Part shown: positions 36,514-45,860 of the stretch, one piece after another
Numbering within the stretch: the stretch's first letter is position 1
Layout of the letters: each line of letters opens with the position of its first letter
Source: Oscillospiraceae bacterium
Lineage (GTDB): Bacteria; Bacillota; Clostridia; Oscillospirales; Ruminococcaceae
Length of the DNA: 64,000 nucleotides
Assembly (NCBI GenBank): GCA_017473015.1
Contig: JAFUNP010000022.1
Span: forward strand, 62,001 to 126,000
Direction of reading: 5' to 3'
Notes under the pieces: generated by a model
What the model saw: the letters and a program-made list of their open reading frames with translations, nothing else
Database searches by the model: none
Told to the model about the DNA's origin: nothing
Translations under genes and position numbers: made by a program

Positions 36514-36543
36514 ATGCTTTTTAAAATCAATTTTCTTAATTAA
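36514..36543 (+). CDS. Possible 9-codon leader peptide upstream of glgC
   Basis: ATG CTT TTT ... AAT TAA encodes MLFKINFLN with the strong site GGGGAGG five bases upstream. It is too short to be a protein with a function of its own; its position between the glg promoter and glgC suggests a translation-linked leader. A small CAGGT/ACCTG hairpin follows at the stop codon. Confidence 0.4.
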   Translation: MLFKINFLN

Positions 36544-36587
36544 CAGGTCTAACCTGAATAATGTAAATAAAAAGTGAGGGTAAAATT

Positions 36588-37796
36588 ATGTCTAAAGAGT
36601 GTATTGCAATGCTCCTGGCAGGCGGCCAGGGTTCCAGACTTTATGCACTTACACAATCAACAGCAAAACCGGCAGTTTACTTTGGCGGTAAGTACAGAAT
36701 CATTGACTTCCCACTGTCTAACTGTGTTAACAGCGGCATCGACACTGTTGGTGTTCTGACACAGTATCAGCCACTGGAACTCAACGAATACCTGGGCAAC
36801 GGCCAGCCATGGGACCTGGACCGTCTGTACGGCGGTGTTCATGTTCTGCCACCATACCAGAAAGCTACAGGTTCTGACTGGTATAAAGGCACTGCCAATG
36901 CTATCTATCAGAACATCAAGTTTATCGAAAGATACGACCCTGAATATGTTCTGATTCTTTCCGGTGACCATATCTATAAAATGGACTACGAAAAAATGCT
37001 GGCTCAGCACAAAGAAAAAAATGCTGACATCACTATCGCAGTTCTGGATGTTCCAAAGGAAGAAGCAAGCCGTTTTGGTATCATGACTTGTGATGAAGAG
37101 GGCAGAATCGTTAAATTTACGGAAAAACCAAAAAATCCAGACTCCACACTGGCTTCCATGGGTATCTACATATTCACATGGGAAAAACTGAAAAAATACC
37201 TTATCGAAGACGAAGCTAACCCGGAAAGTGAAAACGACTTTGGTAAAAATATCATCACTTCCATGCTGGCAGACCAGCAGAGACTCTATGCCTACAACTT
37301 TGAAGGCTATTGGAAAGACGTTGGTACAATCGACTCCCTGTGGGAATCCAACATGGACCTGCTGGACCCTAATGTACCATTCGATGTATGGGACAATTCC
37401 TGGAAAATCTACTCCAGAACACACAATGTTCCACCACAGTATGTAGGCCCACAGGCTGTTGTAGAAAACAGTATGGTTTCCGAAGGCTGTGTAGTAGACG
37501 GCTTTGTAGACTTCTCCGTTCTGTTCCAGTCTGTTACAATCGAAGAAGGCGCTACAGTTCGTGACAGTATCGTTCTGCCTGGCTCCGTAATCAAAAAAGG
37601 CGCAAACATTCAGTATGCTATCATCGGTGAAAACTGTGTAGTAGAAGAAGGCGCTACAGTTGGCCAGCGTCCAGAAAACATGGATAACATGGATAACTGG
37701 GGCATCGCTGTTCTGGGTAACGGCGTAACAGTTGGCGCTAAACTGTCTGTACCTGCAAAAGGTATGATTTACGAAGATGTTAAGGAGGGTGAATAA
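36588..37796 (+). CDS. glgC: Glucose-1-phosphate adenylyltransferase, catalytic subunit
   Basis: A 402-residue nucleotidyltransferase making ADP-glucose for glycogen. The N-terminal [26 protein letters not shown] block holds the catalytic Arg and substrate loop, [10 protein letters not shown] near residue 127 holds the metal Asp, and a left-handed beta-helix forms the C-terminal third ([19 protein letters not shown]). It is followed by glgD after 2 nt; in Firmicutes GlgC and GlgD form a heterotetramer. GTGAGGG precedes the ATG. Confidence 0.96.
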   Translation: MSKECIAMLLAGGQGSRLYALTQSTAKPAVYFGGKYRIIDFPLSNCVNSGIDTVGVLTQYQPLELNEYLGNGQPWDLDRLYGGVHVLPPYQKATGSDWYKGTANAIYQNIKFIERYDPEYVLILSGDHIYKMDYEKMLAQHKEKNADITIAVLDVPKEEASRFGIMTCDEEGRIVKFTEKPKNPDSTLASMGIYIFTWEKLKKYLIEDEANPESENDFGKNIITSMLADQQRLYAYNFEGYWKDVGTIDSLWESNMDLLDPNVPFDVWDNSWKIYSRTHNVPPQYVGPQAVVENSMVSEGCVVDGFVDFSVLFQSVTIEEGATVRDSIVLPGSVIKKGANIQYAIIGENCVVEEGATVGQRPENMDNMDNWGIAVLGNGVTVGAKLSVPAKGMIYEDVKEGE

Positions 37797-37798
37797 TC

Positions 37799-38920
37799 AT
37801 GAAAAAAGGCGATAAAGTATTGGGAATTATCTTCCCTAACATGCACGATAATGCTATCGGTGAGCTGACAAAACTGAGAACTATGGCCAGTGTACCTTTC
37901 GGCGGCCGTTACAGACTGATTGACTTTACACTGTCTGAAATGGTAGCTGCAGGTATCGATGATATCGGCCTTATCGTAAAAAGAAACTATATGTCACTGA
38001 TGGACCACCTGGGTTCCGGCCGTGTTTACGACCTGGCCAGAAAAATCGGCGGTCTGAAAGTGTTCCCTCCATTCGGTGAAACAGGCGTTCAGATTTACAC
38101 AGGTAAACTGCAGGCTCTGTCCAATGTAGTTGGCTACATCGAAAAAACAGGCTGCGATACAGTTATCCTGGCTGACAGCGGCATCGTTTCTGCTATCAAC
38201 TACAAAGATGTTCTGGAACAGCATGTTAAATCCGGCGCTGAAATCACAGCTCTGTACGCAAAAGAAACAATTGACCCTGCTTCCAAAACAGACAATGTAG
38301 TATTTAAAGTTGAAGAAGACAGCACAATCAGCGCTGTTTATATCAATGATGATACAACAGATGTTGTATGTAACAGTATGTTTGCCTATGTTATCGGCAC
38401 AGACCTGCTGCTGAAACTGGTTAAAGAAGGCGTAAAACAGGGCCTGACAAACTTTGAAGCAGATGTTCTGCAGAAAATCGTAAAAGAAGTTAAAGTTTGC
38501 GGTTACGAATACAAAGGTACTCTCAAGAGAATTACAAGCCTGAAAGCTTACTTTGATGCTAACCTGGATATGGTTAACAAAGAAACAATGAAGGGTCTGT
38601 TCTCTGACCACCCTGTATACACAAAAATCCGTGACGACGCTCCTGTAAGATATGCTCTGGGCAGCGAAGTTAAAGAAGTAGTATGCGCTGACGGCTGCTA
38701 CATCGAAGGTTATGTTGAAAACAGCGTTCTGTTCCGTGGTGTTAAAATCGGCAAAGGCGCTATCGTTAGAAACTGCGTTCTCATGCAGGATACAGTTGTT
38801 GAAGATGGCGTAGTTCTGGAAAATGTTATCTGTGACAAAGATGTTGTTATCACAAAAGACAAAAAACTGGTTGGTGACGAAAACCTGCCTGTATTTGTAG
38901 AAAAAGCTGCAAGAGTTTAA
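37799..38920 (+). CDS. glgD: Glucose-1-phosphate adenylyltransferase regulatory subunit GlgD
   Basis: A 373-residue GlgC paralogue that lacks the usual catalytic N-terminal glycine-rich nucleotide loop: the start reads FPNMHDNAIGELTKLR in place of GGQGSRL, while FGGRYRLIDFTLSEM and a C-terminal beta-helix are kept. This is the pattern of the non-catalytic GlgD subunit that activates GlgC. GGAGGGTGA precedes the ATG inside the last codons of glgC. Confidence 0.93.
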   Translation: MKKGDKVLGIIFPNMHDNAIGELTKLRTMASVPFGGRYRLIDFTLSEMVAAGIDDIGLIVKRNYMSLMDHLGSGRVYDLARKIGGLKVFPPFGETGVQIYTGKLQALSNVVGYIEKTGCDTVILADSGIVSAINYKDVLEQHVKSGAEITALYAKETIDPASKTDNVVFKVEEDSTISAVYINDDTTDVVCNSMFAYVIGTDLLLKLVKEGVKQGLTNFEADVLQKIVKEVKVCGYEYKGTLKRITSLKAYFDANLDMVNKETMKGLFSDHPVYTKIRDDAPVRYALGSEVKEVVCADGCYIEGYVENSVLFRGVKIGKGAIVRNCVLMQDTVVEDGVVLENVICDKDVVITKDKKLVGDENLPVFVEKAARV

Positions 38921-38935
38921 TAGGAGGCAACCACT

Positions 38936-40360
38936 TTGAAAATTTTATTCTGTTCCAGTGAAGCTGTTCCTTTTGCGGCCAGCGGCGGTCTGGGCGATGT
39001 AGCAGGCAGCCTTCCTAAAAACCTTGTTGCACAGGGTCAGGAAGTAAGAGTTGTTCTGCCACTGTACGGCCAGATTAAAGAAAAATATGGCGAAGAACTG
39101 AAATTTGTTGACAGCTTCAATGTATCCCTGGGCTGGAGAAACCAGTACTGCGGTCTGTTCACAATGGACTACGAAGGCGTTACATACTACTTTATTGACA
39201 ACGAATTCTACTTCTACCGTCAGACACTTTACGGCTACGGTGATGACGGTGAACGCTTCGCATTCTTCTCCAAAGCTATTCTGGAAGCTTTGCTGCACAT
39301 CGATTTTGAACCTGATATTATTCATACAAACGACTGGCAGACAGCTCTGGTGACACTGTATATCAACGTATACTACCGTCATATCCAGAAATTCCAGCAT
39401 GTAAAAACAATCTTTACTATCCACAACATCGCATATCAGGGTCAGTACGGCTACAATATGATAGCTGACACACTGGGCCTGCCACAGGAATGGGCACATC
39501 ATGCTGAATACAATGGCGATACAAACTTTATGAAAGCAGCTATCGAAAATGCTGACAAAGTTTCCACAGTATCCCCAACTTATGCACATGAAATTCTGGA
39601 CCCATGGTTTGCACATGGTCTGGACCCAATCCTCCGCGAAAAACAGTACAAACTTGTTGGTATTCTCAATGGTATTGACTACGATGAATACAATCCAAAA
39701 ACAGATAAAATCATCGTTAAAAACTACCATTCAGATGCATTTATCAAAAATAAAGCTGTATGTAAAGCAGAACTGCGCTCTCTCTTCGGTCTGGAAGAAG
39801 ACGACAGCCCAATTATCTCCATGGTTACCCGTCTGGTAGGTCACAAAGGTGTGGATATCATCTGTGATGCTATGCAGGGTCTGGTTGACCGTGGCTACCA
39901 GGTAGTTTGCCTGGGCAGCGGCGAAGCACAGTTTGAAACATTCTTCAACGACCTGGCTGCCAGATACCCTGGCCGTGTAGGCGTGAAAATCGGCTTTATC
40001 CCAGCTCTGGCCAGAAAGATTTACGCAGGCTCTGATATGTTCCTGATGCCAAGTAAATCTGAACCTTGCGGCCTGTCCCAGATGATTGCCCTGCGTTACG
40101 GTGCTATTCCTATAGTTCGTGAAACAGGCGGTCTGAAAGACTCTGTAAAAGACTCCCAGGACGGCGAAGGCAACGGCTTCACATTTGCCAACTACTCTGC
40201 ATCCGAACTGTACGAATGCTGCATGCGCGCATACAATGGTTTCCAGGATACAAAAGGCTGGCGTGTGCTGGTAAAACGCGCTATGAAAGGCGACTACAGC
40301 TGGAAAGCAAGCGCTGTTGAATACATCAAAATGTACGAAGAAACACTCTCACTGTGGTAA
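38936..40360 (+). CDS. glgA: Glycogen synthase (ADP-glucose type)
   Basis: A 474-residue GT5 glycosyltransferase elongating alpha-1,4 glucan. The N terminus carries SEAVPFAASGGLGDVAGSLPK, the ADP-glucose loop; MPSKSEPCGLSQMIALRYG near residue 364 is the E-x7-E-like catalytic block. The start codon is TTG, eight bases after TAGGAGG. Last gene of the glgC-glgD-glgA operon; no branching enzyme follows. Terminator directly downstream. Confidence 0.96.
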   Translation: MKILFCSSEAVPFAASGGLGDVAGSLPKNLVAQGQEVRVVLPLYGQIKEKYGEELKFVDSFNVSLGWRNQYCGLFTMDYEGVTYYFIDNEFYFYRQTLYGYGDDGERFAFFSKAILEALLHIDFEPDIIHTNDWQTALVTLYINVYYRHIQKFQHVKTIFTIHNIAYQGQYGYNMIADTLGLPQEWAHHAEYNGDTNFMKAAIENADKVSTVSPTYAHEILDPWFAHGLDPILREKQYKLVGILNGIDYDEYNPKTDKIIVKNYHSDAFIKNKAVCKAELRSLFGLEEDDSPIISMVTRLVGHKGVDIICDAMQGLVDRGYQVVCLGSGEAQFETFFNDLAARYPGRVGVKIGFIPALARKIYAGSDMFLMPSKSEPCGLSQMIALRYGAIPIVRETGGLKDSVKDSQDGEGNGFTFANYSASELYECCMRAYNGFQDTKGWRVLVKRAMKGDYSWKASAVEYIKMYEETLSLW

Positions 40361-40370
40361 TATATTAAAT

Positions 40371-40398
40371 AAAGAGGCGGTTTACCCGCCTCTTTTTT
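40371..40398 (+). terminator. Terminator of the glg operon
   Basis: AAAGAGGCGG pairs with CCGCCTCTTT around TTTAC, followed by TTTT. Confidence 0.88.
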
Positions 40399-40425
40399 GT
40401 GTGTAACAGATTAGATTATGCGCAG

Positions 40426-40438
40426 GGGGCGGCGCCCC
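40426..40438. repeat. GC-rich palindrome in AT-rich intergenic DNA
   Basis: GGGGCGGCGCCCC is a perfect palindrome with one central base, set in otherwise AT-rich spacer between glgA and the flavin reductase. It may be a remnant of a dispersed palindromic element; no second copy is seen in this window. Confidence 0.3.
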
Positions 40439-40599
40439 GACGTCCTGTAATAAATATATACAAATAATATCAGCGAAAAATATTTTTGGTGCAATAAGAC
40501 TGTAAACTTTTCACCGAATGCATTGTAAGGAATGTTTTTTTGACATAACAACCATTGTGTTATATACTTTACTTAAAATATTTTTACAGGAGAGATATT

Positions 40600-41076
40600 A
40601 TGAAAAAATTTATGGACAAAGCTTTTACGGTTTACAACAAAGAATGGGCGCTGGTTACTGCCGGCCCGGTGGATAATTACAACACCATGACCATCAGCTG
40701 GGGTGGCCTGGGTACTCTGTGGAACAAAGATGTGGTTACGGTGTATGTAAAACCTGTGCGCTACACCCACAGCTTTATGGATGCCAACGATTATTTTACA
40801 GTCAGTTTTTATGACCAGGAACACAGAAAAGCACTGGGTATTCTGGGTACAGAATCCGGCCGCGACGGCGACAAAGTGGCAAAAGCCGGTTTTACCGCTG
40901 TAAAAGCAGGGGAAAGCACCACCTTCAGCCAGGCAAAACTGACCCTGCTGTGCAAAAAGATTTACCGCCAGGATATGATTACCGACACTATGCCACAGTA
41001 TGCAATCGACACTTATTACACTGACGAAGCCCCTCACACAATGTTTATTGGTGAAGTTATTGATATTATTGAATAA
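40600..41076 (+). CDS. Flavin reductase-like protein (FMN split-barrel)
   Basis: A 158-residue flavin reductase-family protein with the FMN-binding split-barrel pattern: YNTMTISWGGLGTLWNKDVV, then VRYTHSFMDANDYFTVSFYDQEHRKAL. It probably binds FMN and reduces a quinone, flavin or small electrophile; the partner is not evident. Start chosen at 40600 with GGAGAG upstream; a 15-codon upstream extension in frame is AT-rich and unlikely. Confidence 0.8.
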   Translation: MKKFMDKAFTVYNKEWALVTAGPVDNYNTMTISWGGLGTLWNKDVVTVYVKPVRYTHSFMDANDYFTVSFYDQEHRKALGILGTESGRDGDKVAKAGFTAVKAGESTTFSQAKLTLLCKKIYRQDMITDTMPQYAIDTYYTDEAPHTMFIGEVIDIIE

Positions 41077-41090
41077 TTTAAAGGTGAATT

Positions 41091-42101
41091 ATGAAATCAG
41101 ACCTCTAGCTTTTTGTAAATCGACAGGGAAAGTCACAAACATTGCAACCGGAATTTTATTCTCTGCGCAGTCAGTTTGGAATGTACTGTGAATATAACGA
41201 ATTATCTTTTCCTTTGCGGATTACAGTAACAGCATATAGTGACAATAACATATCAGTTGAAAAGACGGTTATATTAAATGGTGAAAATCCCAATAACGAG
41301 GAATATAATTTCGTACTGAAAGACAAGTCTTTTCTTCTGGAAGTATGGTGTGATGCTGTGAGCATATTGCCGGATAAACTGTATGCAAAAATCCAGACAA
41401 CCACAGGAGAAACAGAAATACAGCAGGATTGCGAATACGCTACTATAAAAGGAAAAATCACTGATTTTGATGGAAAGCCTTTCCCGGCTTCAGTTCAGTT
41501 TTTTCGCTATGGTTTCAGTTATCCTCATCGTATGGGTGTGTGGAGTGACAGTGAGGGAAATTACTCTGTTACTGTGCCAAAAGGCAGATATAATGCCATA
41601 TTTGTGGATGATGACAGCTATAGAAAATCAACACTGGAAAACTGGTGCTGGAATATGATTATAGACTGTGACGAAACTCTTGATTTCAAAGTGGGCACAG
41701 GCGAAATATATTCTCTCACACCTTGGTTTTCAAATGGTGGTATGCCGGTAATGTTTCTTTATTTCCGCCCTATGATTCTTGGTTATAAAAGAGAATATAA
41801 AATGCGGATAAACAGCAGCGAATACAATATAATTGATATTGCACCACAGCTTGAGCCAAAGGATATAAAAGTGACTGCAAACAACAAAGATTTACAGATT
41901 ATATCGCTGCAGACAATTTATGAAACCTGTGACGGCATGGCAATGCCCGCCTACATACTTCAGGTGGAAAAACCCCGGTATTCAGCTGAAAAACAGAGGG
42001 TTACAGTGGAATACTGTACAGATGCAGAAGGATATACCGCAGCATCACAGGGGCGCTGTCAGTTTTATTTCAAGGACAGTTTCGGAACATTAATTAAGTA
42101 A
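41091..42101 (+). pseudogene. Carboxypeptidase-regulatory-like protein gene with amber codon 6
   Basis: ATG at 41091 follows AAGGTGA and reads MKSDL, then TAG at 41106-41108; the same frame then continues open for 330 codons. A TTG at 41142 could restart without a ribosome site. The product would contain beta-rich domains, including a carboxypeptidase-regulatory-like fold (ATIKGKITDFDGKPFPA, then SEGNYSVTVPKG) near the middle. No signal peptide or membrane segment is seen, so its site and role are unknown. Either a recent nonsense mutation, suppression, or reinitiation; I favour mutation. Confidence 0.6.
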
Positions 42102-42107
42102 AATAAA

Positions 42108-42137
42108 AACAAGGTGTTATCCACACCTTGTTTTTTT
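42108..42137. terminator. Bidirectional terminator
   Basis: AAACAAGGTG pairs with CACCTTGTTT around TTATC, with A and T tracts on either side; it serves the convergent genes on both strands. Confidence 0.85.
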
Positions 42138-42154
42138 ACTGCTAAATATTATTT

Positions 42155-43102
42155 TTATTTTTCAGCATAGTATTTGCACATATCTTTGATTACCTGTGCA
42201 AACAGTGGCTGGTCAACATCCATAGCTACCCAGCAGTTTTGCTCTTTACCGCTTTCACCTTTCAGGTCTACTACAGTTTCGCCCACATTTTCCACTTCTC
42301 TGTCTTCTACATATACATAGTATTTTTCGTATTTTACAGTGTCGGGGTTAATTTCACCTGCTACTGCCAGAGCATCGTGGATAACGTTGTTATCCTGCCC
42401 ACGGCCAAAGCTGTTGTCTTTTGAGAACTGTGTCAGCTTATGCAGGAATTCAGTAGCCTTGTTTTTGCCGCCCGCTGTGATTTCCAGCATTTCGTCAAAA
42501 TCTTCGATGGAAACTGCTGCAGCATGTGTGGCATTAAGACCAACCATGTAAACTTCCAGCTTTTCAAACACTTCTTTTGCAGCTGTAGGGTCAACCCAGA
42601 TATTGAATTCAGCAGTTTTGGAAACATTGCCGAATGTGCCGCCGCCCATAATTACAAATTTTTTGATATATTTTGGCAGGTCGGGATATTTGCGCAGTGC
42701 TGTGGCAATATTTGTCAGCGGACCAACTGCAAAAACAACCAGTTCACCGTTATGTTTTACGGCTTCATCATAAATCAGGTCCCAGGCTTCTTTTTCTTCC
42801 TGTGCTCTTGTTGGCTGAGGGAACTGAATACCGCCTACGCCACCTTCACCATGGGTAACGGATTCTTCACGGAAATATGGTCTTACCAGCGGTACAGTTG
42901 CACCGTAAGCAACCTTTGTGTTTTCCATATCAAATGTTTCTCTCAGGCACAGGCAGTTGTGTCTGGTGAGGACAGCAGGTACATTGCCTTCAACTGCTGT
43001 CAGTGCAACTATTTCATATTCAGGATAAGAATTAGCCAGGGCTATTGCATAGCTGTCGTCAACGCCCGGGTCACAGTCGATTATTACAGGGATTTTTTTC
43101 AT
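42155..43102 (-). CDS. Inosine-uridine-type nucleoside hydrolase
   Basis: A 315-residue nucleoside N-ribohydrolase. The calcium/ribose motif DCDPGVDDSYA is at residue 8 (D-x-D-P-G-x-D-D), and FVIMGGG plus EFNIWVDPTAAKEVF near 150-170 are the other conserved blocks. It hydrolyses the base-ribose bond of purine or pyrimidine nucleosides for salvage. GAGGT precedes the ATG. Own promoter upstream; the DUF401 gene lies farther upstream on the same strand. Confidence 0.92.
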   Translation of the reverse strand: MKKIPVIIDCDPGVDDSYAIALANSYPEYEIVALTAVEGNVPAVLTRHNCLCLRETFDMENTKVAYGATVPLVRPYFREESVTHGEGGVGGIQFPQPTRAQEEKEAWDLIYDEAVKHNGELVVFAVGPLTNIATALRKYPDLPKYIKKFVIMGGGTFGNVSKTAEFNIWVDPTAAKEVFEKLEVYMVGLNATHAAAVSIEDFDEMLEITAGGKNKATEFLHKLTQFSKDNSFGRGQDNNVIHDALAVAGEINPDTVKYEKYYVYVEDREVENVGETVVDLKGESGKEQNCWVAMDVDQPLFAQVIKDMCKYYAEK

Positions 43103-43137
43103 AAAAATACCTCGCTCCCATATTATTTATTATTATA

Positions 43138-43166
43138 ACTATAACAAATTGTATGTATTATTTCAA
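43138..43166 (-). promoter_or_regulatory. Promoter of the nucleoside hydrolase gene
   Basis: On the minus strand TTGAAA and TATAGT are 17 bp apart, about 36 bp before the start codon. Confidence 0.55.
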
Positions 43167-43169
43167 TAA

Positions 43170-43197
43170 AAAAAGTCGGTTTTCTTGCCGACTTTTT
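43170..43197 (-). terminator. Terminator between DUF401 and nucleoside hydrolase genes
   Basis: AAAAAGTCGG pairs with CCGACTTTTT, with A/T tracts on both sides. Confidence 0.8.
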
Positions 43198-43204
43198 GTT
43201 GTTT

Positions 43205-44443
43205 TTATGCGAATATAAACATATACAGGTAGAACAGTACAAAGCTGTACACTGCCAGACAGGGGATAAGTTTGGAGTACTCTCTGTATACCGGTCCGTT
43301 GCCACAGCCCACATGTTTTACTGTCAGCAGCTGGCACATATGCAGTGGTGAGAAGAAATAGCCCAGGAAGCTCCAGATGTAGATAAAGAAACAGTAAATA
43401 AGTTTTACATTGGCTGTCAGCGGCAGATTGTTTACCAAAGGCAGGATGATGCCAAGAGGAACCATGGACAGGCCGGTGGTCAGACCGAACAGTACAGCTG
43501 CAAATGCTATAACCAGCAGCACACTGAAACCGGATGCGTTGTTGAACAGTGTCACAAAGCCGTCCATCACCTGGTCCAAGCTTTTTATTGTGTTCTGTAC
43601 AAAATATACACCTACCAGCATGGTGAATGTGCTGGTGCTGATGCCTTTATAGGCTGTCACAGCGTAGTCTTTTACATCTCTCAGACCCCACAGAATCAGA
43701 ATAATCACCAGTGAAAGGATGGCGCTGATATACATTTCTATGCCGAATACACCGTTGAAAACCACCACCATATAGATAGGTGACAGGTAAACCAGCAGAT
43801 TTTTAAAGGAAGCCAGTTTGTTGGCAGATGTCTTATCGCTTCTAACATCAGGGTATTTTCTTATGTACAACAGATATGAAGTCAGCTGCATCAGGATAAC
43901 AAAGCCCAGATTCATGGCAATAAGACCGTACAGGTTTACATCCGGCAGCACAGTGGTTACCATAATGATGCTGGTGCTGGTTGGCAGCAGGAACATGGCA
44001 ATATGTCTGAATGACAGATTGATTACACTTCTTATTTCGCCGGTCATGCCCATATCTTCACCGATTTTATCAACAAAAGGAATGGACAGGGAAGCGCCAC
44101 CCGGTACGGATAAAAGACCGATAACAGCGGGCAGTACGGTGATTATGGCTTTCTGACTGCTGATAAGCTCTTTCAGGCTGTCAACGATTTTGTCCAGTAT
44201 GCCGTAATGCTTCATCAGTGCGCCCAGCATACCTACAATCACAACGATTATAATTGTTTTCAGTGTGGACGGGGTAGTAAATACGCTTATAAAATTATTT
44301 ACCATTGTCATCGGTGTCACACCGGCCAACAGGCTGAGAATAACACCGGTGATAATCAGCATAGGGCCGAATCCCAGTTTTTTCTTTGTCCAGAAAGGCA
44401 TCAGGGAAAAGGCAACAGCTATGTCACGAAATTGTCGTATCAT
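43205..44443 (-). CDS. DUF401 family membrane protein
   Basis: A 412-residue integral membrane protein with about ten hydrophobic helices; residues 25-45 and 62-80 begin the core and segments such as PGGASLSIPFVDKIGEDMG near residue 117 match DUF401, a transporter-like family of unknown substrate. It resembles gluconate/H+-type or ion-symporter folds. AAGGAG precedes the ATG. A nucleoside hydrolase follows on the same strand, separated by a terminator and a promoter; a nucleoside transporter role is conceivable but unproven. Confidence 0.78.
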   Translation of the reverse strand: MIRQFRDIAVAFSLMPFWTKKKLGFGPMLIITGVILSLLAGVTPMTMVNNFISVFTTPSTLKTIIIVVIVGMLGALMKHYGILDKIVDSLKELISSQKAIITVLPAVIGLLSVPGGASLSIPFVDKIGEDMGMTGEIRSVINLSFRHIAMFLLPTSTSIIMVTTVLPDVNLYGLIAMNLGFVILMQLTSYLLYIRKYPDVRSDKTSANKLASFKNLLVYLSPIYMVVVFNGVFGIEMYISAILSLVIILILWGLRDVKDYAVTAYKGISTSTFTMLVGVYFVQNTIKSLDQVMDGFVTLFNNASGFSVLLVIAFAAVLFGLTTGLSMVPLGIILPLVNNLPLTANVKLIYCFFIYIWSFLGYFFSPLHMCQLLTVKHVGCGNGPVYREYSKLIPCLAVYSFVLFYLYMFIFA

Positions 44444-44548
44444 ATTTTTTCTCCTTAAATAAACTCTATGATATATCTTACATTATGAAAGTGAATTTCA
44501 CAAGTGTAAATATGTTCTGAGTAAAAGAAAAATACTGACTACTGTTTA

Positions 44549-44577
44549 TTGCTTTATTGTTTTTTATGGCGTAAAAT
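44549..44577 (+). promoter_or_regulatory. Promoter of the repeat lipoprotein gene
   Basis: TTGCTT and TAAAAT with a 17-bp spacer, 60 bp upstream of the start codon. Confidence 0.5.
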
Positions 44578-44636
44578 AGTAGTATATAAAGATATACAGA
44601 TTGTAGGGAGAAGTAAATTTTATTAGAGGTATTATT

Positions 44637-45776
44637 ATGAAAACTAAAATGAAAAAACTTTTTTCCGTTGCTCTGGCCCTTGTTATGGCTCTTTGCCTTT
44701 TTACAGCCTGTGGCAACAACAATGTTGAAGAAACAAAAGAAATTGAATTTATTAAAATTACACTTCCCGAAGAAGCTATTGAAGTAAAAGTAGGGGAAGT
44801 TATTAACCTTGAAGATTATACTACTTTCTGGACTGATGTTCCTGACCTGTCTAAAGAAGAACTGGATGTTGCAATTGATGCTCTCGGCCTTGTATGGACT
44901 GTGGCTGATGAAACAATTGCTACAGTAGATGAAGAAGGAGTTCTCACAGCTATCAGCGAAGGTGAAACAGCTATTTCTGTTGTTTCTGCTGACGAAGAAT
45001 TCTATGCTGAAGGTAAAGTATCTGTTCTTCCTGCTGAAGAAACATCCGAAGATGGCGAAGCCGTAGAACCTGAAGCATCTCCAAAAGTAGATTCAGATAC
45101 AGATAAAAATACTGAAAATAATAAAGAAACAGAGAAAACCCCTGTTTCTTCTACTGAAAATGTAAACGATGTAGTTGTTACTCCTGTAGCTACTCCAACT
45201 CCGGTTTCAACACCAGAGCCAGCTCCTGTAGTTACACCTGCTCCTACACCGGAAGCTCCTAAATGTGGTGCTGTAGGCCATACAGTTGATGGTACTTGTT
45301 CTGTGTGCGGTTCTTCTTATACAACACCTAAATGCGGTGCAGTAGGCCATACAGCTGATGGTACTTGCTCCGTATGCGGTTCCACTTATACTACACCTAA
45401 ATGCGGTGCTGTGGGTCACTCTGCTGATGGTACTTGCTCCGTATGTGGTTCTACTTATACAACTCCAAAATGCGGTGCTGTGGGTCACTCTGCTGATGGC
45501 ACTTGCTCTGTTTGCGGTTCCACTTATACTACACCAAAATGTGGTGCAGTAGGCCACTCTGCTGATGGTACATGCTCTGTTTGTGGTTCCACTTATACAA
45601 CACCAAGATGTCCTACTTGCGGTGCTACAGACCATACTTCTCATCCTGTACCTACTTGTCCTGTTTGTGGTTCTGCTGACCATACAGACCATCCTGCACT
45701 GGATAACAATCAGGTAATCCCTACTGTTCCTCAGCCGGGTTACGGCACAGGTGACAATCAGATTATTGGTAAATAA
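44637..45776 (+). CDS. Lipoprotein with Ig-like domain and five cysteine-rich repeats
   Basis: A 379-residue secreted lipoprotein. The signal ends in LFTAC (lipidated Cys25). Residues 40-140 look like a BIG2-type Ig fold (WTVADETIATVDEEGVLTAI and GETAISVVSADEE). A Ser/Thr/Pro-rich stalk follows, then five tandem 23-residue repeats (209-323), each of the form C-x4-H-x5-C-x2-C and ending YTTP, and a C-terminal RCPTCGATDH segment. The repeat cysteines and histidine suggest zinc knuckles outside the cell, which is unusual. Codons are T-ending and unlike neighbouring genes. AGAGG precedes the ATG. Confidence 0.8.
   Translation: MKTKMKKLFSVALALVMALCLFTACGNNNVEETKEIEFIKITLPEEAIEVKVGEVINLEDYTTFWTDVPDLSKEELDVAIDALGLVWTVADETIATVDEEGVLTAISEGETAISVVSADEEFYAEGKVSVLPAEETSEDGEAVEPEASPKVDSDTDKNTENNKETEKTPVSSTENVNDVVVTPVATPTPVSTPEPAPVVTPAPTPEAPKCGAVGHTVDGTCSVCGSSYTTPKCGAVGHTADGTCSVCGSTYTTPKCGAVGHSADGTCSVCGSTYTTPKCGAVGHSADGTCSVCGSTYTTPKCGAVGHSADGTCSVCGSTYTTPRCPTCGATDHTSHPVPTCPVCGSADHTDHPALDNNQVIPTVPQPGYGTGDNQIIGK
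45261..45605 (+). repeat. Five 69-bp tandem coding repeats
   Basis: Units begin at 45261, 45330, 45399, 45468 and 45537. Each encodes K-C-G-A-V-G-H ... D-G-T-C-S-V-C-G-S-x-Y-T-T-P. Copies differ mostly by third-base changes, so the protein sequence is conserved although the DNA has diverged. Confidence 0.9.
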
Positions 45777-45833
45777 TATTGACAATATATGACATTTGTG
45801 CTTGACATATATTTTCAGTCCTATAAACGGAAA

Positions 45834-45860
45834 AGCCGTCAGAGTTTTCTCTGACGGCTA
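45834..45860 (+). terminator. Terminator of the repeat lipoprotein gene
   Basis: AGCCGTCAGAG pairs perfectly with CTCTGACGGCT around TTTT. The following T tract is short. Confidence 0.75.

Noticed and set aside
45261-45605. Tandem repeats considered as a CRISPR array
   Set aside because: The repeats have no spacers and are in a coding frame with conserved amino acids.
45207-45785. Minus-strand frame rich in Ser/Thr/Arg
   Set aside because: Antisense of the 69-bp coding repeats of the lipoprotein; no start site or motif.
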